From assembly GCA_937128795.1 (NCBI GenBank), contig CAKZMQ010000001.1, positions 186,001 to 250,000 on the forward strand: a stretch of 64,000 nt of DNA, written 5' to 3'. Source of the stretch: an uncultured Solirubrobacterales bacterium. GTDB lineage: Bacteria > Actinomycetota > Thermoleophilia > Solirubrobacterales > JACPNS01. The position numbers and the translations under genes were made by a program. The notes under the pieces are model-generated. The model ran no database searches, had not been told where the DNA came from, and worked only from the letters and a program-made list of their open reading frames with translations. Of the stretch, positions 1 through 8,043 are shown in pieces (the first letter of the stretch is position 1; the number at the start of each line of letters is the position of its first letter).

Positions 1-299
1 CGTGCGAATGGGGCTCGAGCGCGCCCGCGGCCTCAAATTTGAATGCGTAGTGGCGATCGGGCCACCGGCGTTTCTTGCCTCCTGCGGATTCAGGCCGGCC
101 GCTGCACGAGGATTGACGACCGAAATGGAGCTCCCTGACGAGGTTTTTCAGGTCGCCGAGCTCGCGCCGGCCGGAATCAGTCCCGGTCCGGTGCTCTGGC
201 CGTCCGAGTGGGATTCCTGAGCGCCGCGCGACCCACTGTCGGCACTCAACTAAACAAGCAATTGACATTCCGTCAGAGTGCCGTGCTTATGCTGGAGCG

Positions 300-1037
300 A
301 TGAAACGAATCGGCCACAAGGGTGCTCACACCGTCGAACACGGCAACACCGTCGCGAGCTTCAACGTCGCGCGCGAACTCGGCGTGGACATGATCGAGTT
401 CGACATCATGCGACATCCGTATGAGGACCGCGATCGTGGCGAACTAGTGATCGCGCATGATCCCGACGATGCGGCTGCCCGCGCCGAAACCAGCCTGCTG
501 ACGATGGAGCAGGGGCTCGATCTGTTGGCGAGCGCGCAGTTCTCGAACATCGATCTCGACGTCGACATGAAGCACCGCGGATTCGAATTGCAGTTGATCG
601 ACGCCCTTCAATCGCGTGACCTGATGGATCGCACGATCATCACCACGATGCATCTCGAGAGCCTGCGGTTGATCCGCGAGCACACCAAGAACGTAAAGCT
701 CGGACTGACGATCCCGAAGGTGTCCCGCGACTGGCTCAACATGCCGCGAGCGGTCAAACCGATCCTCGCCGCCGGAATCATCGAGCACCGCCTACGCCAG
801 CCGCCTCGCGTGGCGAAGCTGCTTGAGGCGGGCGAGATCGACGCCGTAATGGCGTTTCATGCAGTGGTCACACCGCGGCTCGTCAAAGCCGTCCACGAGT
901 CCGGTGGCGAGCTCTACAGCTGGACCGTCGACGACAGCGAAACGATCGAGCGGCTGTTCTCGATGGGCGTCGATGGCGTCGTCAGCAACGATCCACGGCT
1001 GTTCGATGACGTGGCAGTGCAGACCGCCGTCGCCTGA
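300..1037 (+). CDS. Glycerophosphodiester phosphodiesterase family protein
   Basis: IGHKGAHTVEHGNTVASF...DMIEFDIMRH...ELVIAHDP is the GDPD N-terminal signature; C-terminal YSWTVDDSETIERLFSMGVDGVVSNDP. Confidence 0.9.
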   Translation: MKRIGHKGAHTVEHGNTVASFNVARELGVDMIEFDIMRHPYEDRDRGELVIAHDPDDAAARAETSLLTMEQGLDLLASAQFSNIDLDVDMKHRGFELQLIDALQSRDLMDRTIITTMHLESLRLIREHTKNVKLGLTIPKVSRDWLNMPRAVKPILAAGIIEHRLRQPPRVAKLLEAGEIDAVMAFHAVVTPRLVKAVHESGGELYSWTVDDSETIERLFSMGVDGVVSNDPRLFDDVAVQTAVA

Positions 1038-1113
1038 GTTTCGGTAGCTGAACTCGTCGATCTTCGGCGGACTACTGAGCAGCCGAGGCCGCTACGCGGA
1101 TATAAATCCTGCA

Positions 1114-2238
1114 ATGCCCACACATACGGATATTCCAACACAGGCCGACGTCGCCAGTTTGATGAGTTCGCCGGCCCGGACATGCGCCTCGCTCTATCTC
1201 CCCACCTCGAACCTGCCAACTGAGGCCGAAGCGAACCGGATCGAATACAAGAATCTCGCCCACACGGCCGTTGAGCGATTGACCGCGTCCGGCGCGGACA
1301 AGCACGAAGTGCACGCGATCGCCGAAGCCTTCGACGAACTCGAACACGACGAGGACTTCTGGCGCCTGCAGGCCAGAAGTCTTGCTGTCTTCGCGACCGC
1401 AGACGGATTGCGAGCGTTTCGTCTGCCAAACAACTTGAGTTCGGCCGTCGAGGTCGCCGACCGATTTTTCGTGAAGCCGCTGTTACGCACGGTCGCATTC
1501 CCGCAGGCTGCATTCGTACTCGCGCTGTCGGTCAACGGAGTTCGATTGCTACAGATCTCCCCCGAGCCACCGGCGAAGTTGGTCAGTGTTCCGAACATGC
1601 CAGCCGATGCGCTGTCCGCCGTCGGGCGAACGTCACTCAAGGACAACGCACCGACTTCGCGCACACAGGGTGACGCAGGGCGCAAGCTTCGCCTCAGGCA
1701 GTACGCCCGCCGTGTCGAATCCGCGCTGCGTCCGATCCTCAGCGGGCGAAATCTTCCGCTGATCCTGGCGGCAACTGAGCCACTCGAATCGATCTATCGC
1801 GCGACGACCACCTACCCGGGACTCGCGAATCTGGTGATCGAGGGAAATCCCGACGAGATCCCCGACGAGCAACTGGACCAACGCGCGCGCAAAGTACTTG
1901 ACGATGTCTACGCCCACCAGGTGGCCGAAATAGCAGAGCTTTATGAGGTCCGCGCAAACGACGATCGAGCAACGTCTGATCTTGCTCGGGTGGCCCGCGC
2001 CGCAACATTCGGCGCAGTCGACACGCTGCTCGTCGATATCGACGTGATGATCTCGGGCACGGTCGACACGGACACCGGCGAGTTGGAACTCGACGAGACA
2101 GACACCGTAAGCAACTACGGAGTCGTCGACGAGATCGCCAAGCGAGTGATGCTCTCCGGCGGAAAAGTGTTGGCGGTTCGGCAGCAGGAGATACCAGGCG
2201 GCTCGAGCGCCGCGGCGATCCTGCGGTATCCAGTCTGA
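1114..2238 (+). CDS. Conserved hypothetical, resembles bacterial eRF1-like (baeRF) release-factor-family proteins
   Basis: ORF with -10-like TATAAA just upstream; general layout (CASLYLPTS..., LILAATEPLESIYR, VDTLLVDID) resembles baeRF proteins. Confidence 0.55.
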   Translation: MPTHTDIPTQADVASLMSSPARTCASLYLPTSNLPTEAEANRIEYKNLAHTAVERLTASGADKHEVHAIAEAFDELEHDEDFWRLQARSLAVFATADGLRAFRLPNNLSSAVEVADRFFVKPLLRTVAFPQAAFVLALSVNGVRLLQISPEPPAKLVSVPNMPADALSAVGRTSLKDNAPTSRTQGDAGRKLRLRQYARRVESALRPILSGRNLPLILAATEPLESIYRATTTYPGLANLVIEGNPDEIPDEQLDQRARKVLDDVYAHQVAEIAELYEVRANDDRATSDLARVARAATFGAVDTLLVDIDVMISGTVDTDTGELELDETDTVSNYGVVDEIAKRVMLSGGKVLAVRQQEIPGGSSAAAILRYPV

Positions 2239-2269
2239 GACTCCTCATGCCTGTACCATCACCGAGCGC

Positions 2270-2342
2270 GGCGAGATAGCTCAGTTGGTAGAGCACACGA
2301 CTGAAAATCGTGGTGTCCCCGGTTCGAATCCGGGTCTCGCCA
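2270..2342 (+). tRNA. tRNA-Phe (anticodon GAA)
   Basis: Cloverleaf: acceptor GGCGAGA/TCTCGCC, D arm GCTCAGTTGGTAGAGC, anticodon loop CTGAAAA, T arm CCCGGTTCGAATCCGGG. Confidence 0.95.
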
Positions 2343-2507
2343 CTTGACCGCACTTATTGGTCTGGAACGAGCCTTTGCGCAGCAGGCCCCGGCGAACTTC
2401 CAGTTGTAAGCGCTCAAGGTCTCTACCTAGTTTTCCGATTGGGGTTTGGTCGCACGGTTTAGGACACCGTGCGAGGCAGACAATCAATCCCGTTGGAGGA
2501 CACTCAA

Positions 2508-2969
2508 ATGACCATGCTCAACAAGCGTCGGGGCATTGCCCTTGGCGTAATTCTCACCCTTGCACTCGCGACCGGCGCATACGCGTACTGGACCGCAAAC
2601 GGTTCCGGCTCCGGCAGCGGCACAACGGCCGCCAGCACTTCGGCCGTGACCGCGAACCAGACCACCGCACTGACGCCGATGTACCCCGGCGACTCAGCTC
2701 AGACGATCTCCGGGAACTTCGACAATCCCAACAGCGCGGCGGTGTTCATCGGCAGCGTGACCGTAAGCATCGCTTCGGTTTCGGCTCCCGGAACGTGCGA
2801 CGCGTCGGACTTCACGCTGAGCGGTGCAACGATGCCGGTCAACGCTCAGGTTGCATCGGGCACTGGCCAGGGCTCTTTCACCGGAGCGACGATCCAGTTC
2901 AACAACAAGGCCAGCAACCAGGACGGCTGCAAGGGCGCGACGGTCAACTTGGCTTACACCGTTTCATAG
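2508..2969 (+). CDS. Secreted TasA/camelysin-like small protein
   Basis: N-terminal signal anchor then AYAYWTANGSGSGSG; SD GGAGGA upstream; C-terminal NQDGCKGATVNLAYTVS. Confidence 0.6.
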   Translation: MTMLNKRRGIALGVILTLALATGAYAYWTANGSGSGSGTTAASTSAVTANQTTALTPMYPGDSAQTISGNFDNPNSAAVFIGSVTVSIASVSAPGTCDASDFTLSGATMPVNAQVASGTGQGSFTGATIQFNNKASNQDGCKGATVNLAYTVS

Positions 2970-3005
2970 TCGAACACCGCAAACCAGCGAGGATTTGACG
3001 ATTGC

Positions 3006-3040
3006 CGTGCGATCGGGCGCGCCGAGCGCCCGATCGCACG
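3006..3040. repeat. Perfect 15-bp inverted repeat (5-nt loop) between secreted-protein genes
   Basis: CGTGCGATCGGGCGC-GCCGA-GCGCCCGATCGCACG; no T-tract follows. Confidence 0.85.
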
Positions 3041-3080
3041 CAGACGTCTGATCTTCACAACGAGTCAGGGAGACGACTGG

Positions 3081-3668
3081 ATGCGACGCATCGGCGGCAA
3101 CGGCCGACCGATCAAATCGGTGGCAACGGCCACCGCGTGCCTGCTGCTGTTTGCAGGAGGCGCGTTCGCGTTCGCTTCCATCCAGGCCGAGCAATCGGCG
3201 AAACGCAAGGGTCGTGCGGTAAGCACATTCGTCGTTCGCGGCAGCCTCGAACGCAGACTTTCTCCCGGAGTCACGTCACAGTTCACGATCTCGATCGCGA
3301 ACAATCGCAAGGTTCCGATCTGGGTGAAGCGCTTGCGATTCAAGATGTCCGTGGATCGAGCGCACGCCAGGGCCGGCTGCTCGATCAAGCGCGACTTCAG
3401 AATCGCTCAGCTGGCTCGAAGAACTTTTCCGATTCGGATACCGGCCAAGAGGAAAATCAAAGTTCGTCGCGGCTGGGTCAACGCCAAATCGTTTCGCTGG
3501 CGAGCGCTTGCGAAACGGAAAACCAAAGGGCGTCCGTTCGTGACGATGCGAAATCTCGCGGGTGTCAACCAGGACGCCTGCAAGGGTGCCACTTTCAAGC
3601 TCAAATTCAAGGGCAAGGCGACCACCAAACGGCCGAAGAAACGTAAGAAGAAGCGGAGTCGCCGATGA
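3081..3668 (+). CDS. Secreted protein, paralog of the preceding gene, with strongly basic C-terminus
   Basis: Signal sequence; shares NQDxCKGAT motif with 2508..2969; ends TTKRPKKRKKKRSRR. Confidence 0.55.
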   Translation: MRRIGGNGRPIKSVATATACLLLFAGGAFAFASIQAEQSAKRKGRAVSTFVVRGSLERRLSPGVTSQFTISIANNRKVPIWVKRLRFKMSVDRAHARAGCSIKRDFRIAQLARRTFPIRIPAKRKIKVRRGWVNAKSFRWRALAKRKTKGRPFVTMRNLAGVNQDACKGATFKLKFKGKATTKRPKKRKKKRSRR

Positions 3669-5452
3669 ATCGGTGGCCATCGTCATTGAAGGCGATCCTC
3701 ATCGCGCTAGTCGCTTTCAGCGCGCAGGTATCCGTGGCATCCGCGTATTGGGGCGCAACAGGAACGGGATCGGGTATTGGCTATACCGACACGATGCCGA
3801 CGGCCGACCAGCCGACGGCGTCAGTGACCGTGCCTGCCGTGACTCTCGACTGGAGTCAGAACACGATCGGCGGGCAGTATCTCGGTGCCTTCGGCGGCGG
3901 ATACGAGATCCGTCGATACCCGGCCGCGGGCGGCGCTGCGACGACGCCGAACGGCGCGTGTGGATCGCTCGTCTCCGGTTCGAGCGCGGCGATCAGTTGC
4001 GTTGAAACGCCCGCTCCGCCGGGCGAGTGGGTGTATACGGCAACGCCGGTGCTTTTCGGCTGGACAGGGACCGAGGGGTCGCCGAGCGCGGTCACGACGG
4101 TCGCCCCGGAACCGCCGGCAAACTTTTCGGCAACGCCGCAGCCCCTTGGGGCGATTACGCTCGACTGGGACTCGAGTCCCGGAGCCAGCGGCTACAACAT
4201 CTATCGCAGCACGACGGCTGGCGTGTTCAACTTCGGCGCACCGCTCAACGGCAGTACGCCGGTCGTCGGCAACACGTATTCCGACGCGACGGCTGCGAGC
4301 GGTACGACTTACTACTACTTGGCGCGAGCCCTCGTGATTGGCGGGGCCAGCCAGCAAATTGAGAGCGCCGACAGCCTCGAGGACTCCGCGCTCTCGGACT
4401 CCACCAGTCCAACGGCGGTGACGCTCAATAGCCCAGCCGCCCTTTTGCGCGGCTCCATCAACCTCAGCGGAAGCGCCAGCGACGCCGTTTCCGGCGTCAT
4501 GCAGATCACGTTTCAATACAGGCAAACGGCCGGGTCGACGTGGCTAACCGGATGCGTTGCAGCCGTTGCCCCTTTCAACTGTGATTTCGACACGGCCAGC
4601 ACAGCAGACGGCCTCTACGACTTCCGTGCGTTGGCCAGCGACTTCTCGGGGAACACGGCCGCCTCGGCGGTGGTGACGTCACGCCTGATCGACAACACCA
4701 CACCGGCCGCGACGATGGCGGACCCGGGAAGCCACATTCGCGCGACCGTAACGCTCTCCGGGACCTCGAGCGACAGCGGATCGGGCGTCATTGCATCGAC
4801 GATCGAGTACCGCCCGGTTGGCGGTGCTACCTGGACGACCGTCTGCTCATCGGCGACGACAGTCGTCAATTGCAACTTCAACACGACATCCGTCGTCGAG
4901 GGCGACTACGAGCTGCGCGCGACGAGCACCGATGCAGCCGGAAACGTCGGATACTCGGCAGTGTGGACACCGGTCCGCATTGACAACACACGTCCGACCG
5001 CGGCCGACGTTCAGACGGTCAACAACGGCACTTTGGGCAGACCAGAGGCGGGCGACCAGGTGATTTATACGTTTTCCGAGGAAATACAGCCCTCAACGAT
5101 CCTCACCGGGTTCACCGGTGCTCCGATGACCGTCACCGTTCGACTCAACAACCAGGCCAACAACGATCGGCTGTTCATCTACGACGCGGCGAACGCGACG
5201 GCTGCGGACATCGGCCACGTACGCACCGGCAGGAACTACGTCACCGCAAACCGAACGTTCAGCAACTCGACAATGCTGATGGTGGGCAACACGCTGACCC
5301 TCACGCTCGGCTCCGCGAGCGGAGCCGTGAACACGGTCACAAACAACGCCAAGCTGCGCTGGCGCCCGGGCACAGTTGCACTGGACCTGGCCGGCAACCG
5401 TATGCGGAACACTGCCGGAGTCGAAAGCGGCGCGGCAGACCCGAACTTCTAG
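3665..5452 (+). CDS. Secreted multi-domain protein with Fn3/Ig-like repeats
   Basis: Signal sequence then SAYWGATGTGSG; Fn3-like APEPPANFSATPQPLGAITLDWDSSPGASGYNIYRS; tandem Ig-like repeats; ATGA overlap with upstream gene. Confidence 0.65.
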   Translation: MNRWPSSLKAILIALVAFSAQVSVASAYWGATGTGSGIGYTDTMPTADQPTASVTVPAVTLDWSQNTIGGQYLGAFGGGYEIRRYPAAGGAATTPNGACGSLVSGSSAAISCVETPAPPGEWVYTATPVLFGWTGTEGSPSAVTTVAPEPPANFSATPQPLGAITLDWDSSPGASGYNIYRSTTAGVFNFGAPLNGSTPVVGNTYSDATAASGTTYYYLARALVIGGASQQIESADSLEDSALSDSTSPTAVTLNSPAALLRGSINLSGSASDAVSGVMQITFQYRQTAGSTWLTGCVAAVAPFNCDFDTASTADGLYDFRALASDFSGNTAASAVVTSRLIDNTTPAATMADPGSHIRATVTLSGTSSDSGSGVIASTIEYRPVGGATWTTVCSSATTVVNCNFNTTSVVEGDYELRATSTDAAGNVGYSAVWTPVRIDNTRPTAADVQTVNNGTLGRPEAGDQVIYTFSEEIQPSTILTGFTGAPMTVTVRLNNQANNDRLFIYDAANATAADIGHVRTGRNYVTANRTFSNSTMLMVGNTLTLTLGSASGAVNTVTNNAKLRWRPGTVALDLAGNRMRNTAGVESGAADPNF

Positions 5453-6813
5453 CTCCGCTGGCGGAACGTGGCGACGCCACCGCCACCGGGGGCAAACGTC
5501 ACGCTGCGAAAGTCCCACGGCTCGAACTTCTCGGTCGTCGGATCGATGTCGAAGCGGTTCAGCATCCGTTCCATCACCACCGCGAACTCCATCTTCGCGA
5601 ACGCCGCGCCGATGCAACGACGCACGCCGCCACCAAACGGGATGTACGCGTAGTTCGACGGACGTTCCTCGAGGAAGCGCTCTGGTCGGTAGAGCTCGGG
5701 ATTCTTGAACAGGCGCGGGTCGTCGTGCGTCAGGGGTGCTGGAGATGCGATTCGGGTTCCGACTGGGAGCAGGTATTCGCCGAGCGCATAGGGCTCCTTC
5801 TGGACACTGCGAACGGCGAATATGACTGTTGGGCGAACGCGAAGGGTTTCGTCGAAAACGGCATTGAGGTATTCACGGTCGCCGCGACGCACTTCTTCGG
5901 TGAGTTTCGTCAGCACCTCCGGGTTTCGCGTCAACCGCTCAACCGCCCATGCCAGCGTCGAGGCCGTCGTCTCGTGACCGGCGACCATCATCGTCAGGAG
6001 TTGGTCGCGAATCTCTTCGTTGCTCATCGGCGTGCCGTCCTCATGCGTGGCCTGCACGAGCAACGCGAGGACGTCCGCTCGGTCCTCAAGCTCGGGATCG
6101 GCCTTCGCCTCGGCGATTAGAGCATCGAGTTGCGCGTCGATCTCGCGGCGCATACGCAGAAATTTGCCCCACGGGCTGCGCGGTCCGAGGTCGTAGTGCA
6201 GGAATCGCAGCAACAGGTATTTAGTTGCGTGATTCACCATCCGCGGGATCAGTTCTTCGAGTGTTTCGAGCGATTCGTCATGCGCACCGAAAATCGTGCG
6301 CAGGATCGCGCGCAGAGTGATCCGCTGCATCGGCTCGAGTGTTCGCATCGGCACGTCCGTCTGCCAGGCGTCCATTTCGGCGTCGGCGATCTCAGCAAAT
6401 ACATCGGCGTAGGACTGCATACGTTCGCCGTGAAACGGCGGCAACAGCAATCTGCGCTGGCGCAGGTGGATGTCCTCGTCGATGGCCAGCAGCGAGTTTG
6501 CCCCGAGCACGGCACCGAGCGGGCTGCCAGTGCCGGCATGAAGCACCGTTGGATCCGCTGTGAGCGTCTGCTTGATCAATTCCGGGTCGCTGATCATCAC
6601 GAAGTCGGGGAAGCCGATCACGTTGAACGAATACATCCGGCCGTACTTGTCGCGTGCGCGCCTGAGCATCGGCATGCTGCGCGCCATGAAACCCGCGGAT
6701 TGCAGACTCTTCGGCATGCGCGGCCCGGGCGGAAGGCCGTATTTGGGCTGCGGTGTCGTGGGCGCTGTGGCGTCCGGACGGCTGACTACCGGCGGGGTCT
6801 CTGTGACTGTCAT
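5449..6813 (-). CDS. Cytochrome P450
   Basis: MVAGHETTASTLAWA (I-helix), ETLRVRP (ExxR), YIPFGGGVRRCIGAAFA (heme-binding). Confidence 0.95.
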   Translation of the reverse strand: MTVTETPPVVSRPDATAPTTPQPKYGLPPGPRMPKSLQSAGFMARSMPMLRRARDKYGRMYSFNVIGFPDFVMISDPELIKQTLTADPTVLHAGTGSPLGAVLGANSLLAIDEDIHLRQRRLLLPPFHGERMQSYADVFAEIADAEMDAWQTDVPMRTLEPMQRITLRAILRTIFGAHDESLETLEELIPRMVNHATKYLLLRFLHYDLGPRSPWGKFLRMRREIDAQLDALIAEAKADPELEDRADVLALLVQATHEDGTPMSNEEIRDQLLTMMVAGHETTASTLAWAVERLTRNPEVLTKLTEEVRRGDREYLNAVFDETLRVRPTVIFAVRSVQKEPYALGEYLLPVGTRIASPAPLTHDDPRLFKNPELYRPERFLEERPSNYAYIPFGGGVRRCIGAAFAKMEFAVVMERMLNRFDIDPTTEKFEPWDFRSVTFAPGGGGVATFRQRS

Positions 6814-6922
6814 CTTCGGGGCCGACTTTCTTCGCTCTGGCGATGCAACGCTCTACCGAGGCCGCAGTTGGGACGATGGTGCGGCGGCCCGAGGACGGGG
6901 GGTTGTGTTCTCGAGCCGCCGC

Positions 6923-6940
6923 TGGTACGAAGACGTACCA
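6923..6940. promoter_or_regulatory. Candidate TetR operator 1
   Basis: TGGTACG-AAGA-CGTACCA, perfect inverted repeat with 4-nt spacer. Confidence 0.6.
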
Positions 6941-6950
6941 AACTTGCGGA

Positions 6951-6974
6951 AGATGGTACACACATGTACCATCT
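6951..6974. promoter_or_regulatory. Candidate TetR operator 2
   Basis: AGATGGTACA-CACA-TGTACCATCT, perfect 10-bp arms with 4-nt spacer, directly upstream of the TetR gene. Confidence 0.65.
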
Positions 6975-6985
6975 TTGTCAAGCAG

Positions 6986-7618
6986 ATGTCGTCCGCCCCC
7001 TCTCACACCGCGCAACAAATCCCCTCCGTCGGCTTACTCGATCAAGAAGTCGCGCGTGACCGCCTGCTGCTTGCGATGGCAGAATCGATCGTCGACCGGG
7101 GCCTCGACCAGACCACCGTCGCTGACATCGTCCGCATCGCTCGAGTGTCGCGGCGCACTTTTTATGAGGAGTTTTCCGACCGCAGCGATTGTTTTCTCGA
7201 GCTCTGCGATCGCTCGACCCTTACCGCGCGAGACTTGATCGAGCGAGCGGCCGATCCCGCATTGCCCTGGCGCGAGCAAGCAGTTCATGCGATCGACGCC
7301 TATTTCGCGTTCATGTCCGCCGAGCCGGCCCTCACACGCAGCTTTCTGTTCGAGATCTTCGGGATGGGTGAAGCCGGAGGCCGAAAGTTCCGCGAGATCC
7401 AGCACCGATTTTCCGAGCAGCTGCTCGCGATCGCCCGTCGAATTCGAGCTGACGAGCCCGAGATCAACGAACTTTCGTACGCGATGACCTCTGCGGTCGT
7501 CTCGGGGATCTGTGAATTGGTGATGCTTTCGCTCGAGGACGACCAGCGAGTATCCACCGAAGAGGCGCGCGACGCCGCTCTGCAGCTGGTGTTTGACGTA
7601 CTCACCGCACCGCGCTGA
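6986..7618 (+). CDS. TetR/AcrR family transcriptional regulator
   Basis: AMAESIVDRGLDQTTVADIVRIARVSRRTFYEEFSDRSDCF is a TetR HTH; start chosen at ATG 6986. Confidence 0.85.
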   Translation: MSSAPSHTAQQIPSVGLLDQEVARDRLLLAMAESIVDRGLDQTTVADIVRIARVSRRTFYEEFSDRSDCFLELCDRSTLTARDLIERAADPALPWREQAVHAIDAYFAFMSAEPALTRSFLFEIFGMGEAGGRKFREIQHRFSEQLLAIARRIRADEPEINELSYAMTSAVVSGICELVMLSLEDDQRVSTEEARDAALQLVFDVLTAPR

Positions 7619-7672
7619 GCCGGTCGACAGCACACGTGAATAGGCCAGATGTCCATATCCGGATGCGCCTGT

Positions 7673-7701
7673 TTGCCAGCATCCCGAATACTCGTTATAC
7701 T
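7673..7701 (+). promoter_or_regulatory. Sigma70-like promoter of candidate ncRNA
   Basis: TTGCCA - 17 bp - TATACT. Confidence 0.6.
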
Positions 7702-7707
7702 GGCTGA

Positions 7708-7888
7708 ACAGCCAGCCAATGCCCGCTGGTCCCTTCAGGTCTCGTTTCCTCCTAGAACAGATCTGACGCAAAAACACCCCGACTCAAGGAGTCCAATTCC
7801 CGGCCCCCGGGAAGGGCTCCGTCTCCGCACAGTGAGTCGAGTACATGGCCAGGTGGCCGCCGCTCAGTCGGCCACCTGGCTTTTTTTT
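7708..7888 (+). ncRNA. Candidate structured small RNA (family not identified)
   Basis: Promoter-like element, stem-loop 7788..7820 (GGAGTCC-AA-TTCCCGG-CCC-CCGGGAA-GGGCTCC), then intrinsic terminator; no convincing ORF. Confidence 0.5.
7848..7888 (+). terminator. Intrinsic terminator
   Basis: GCCAGGTGGCCG - 9 nt - CGGCCACCTGGC followed by TTTTTTTT. Confidence 0.9.
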
Positions 7889-8043
7889 GCCGTGAACCGT
7901 TTCCGCACCGGACACTTGATCGACTGGCCGGCAGCAGTTGCGCCCGGTCGCTCGTTCAAAACCCCGCAATTTGCGTGCAGGCGGAAACGCCTTTCGCGGG
8001 AAGGCGCAATTCGCAGCCGGTCCTTGCGTATGCTGCATCGCGA

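Noticed and set aside
2-220. 72-aa ORF at the window's left edge
   Set aside because: No recognisable motif and possible truncation by the window; insufficient support
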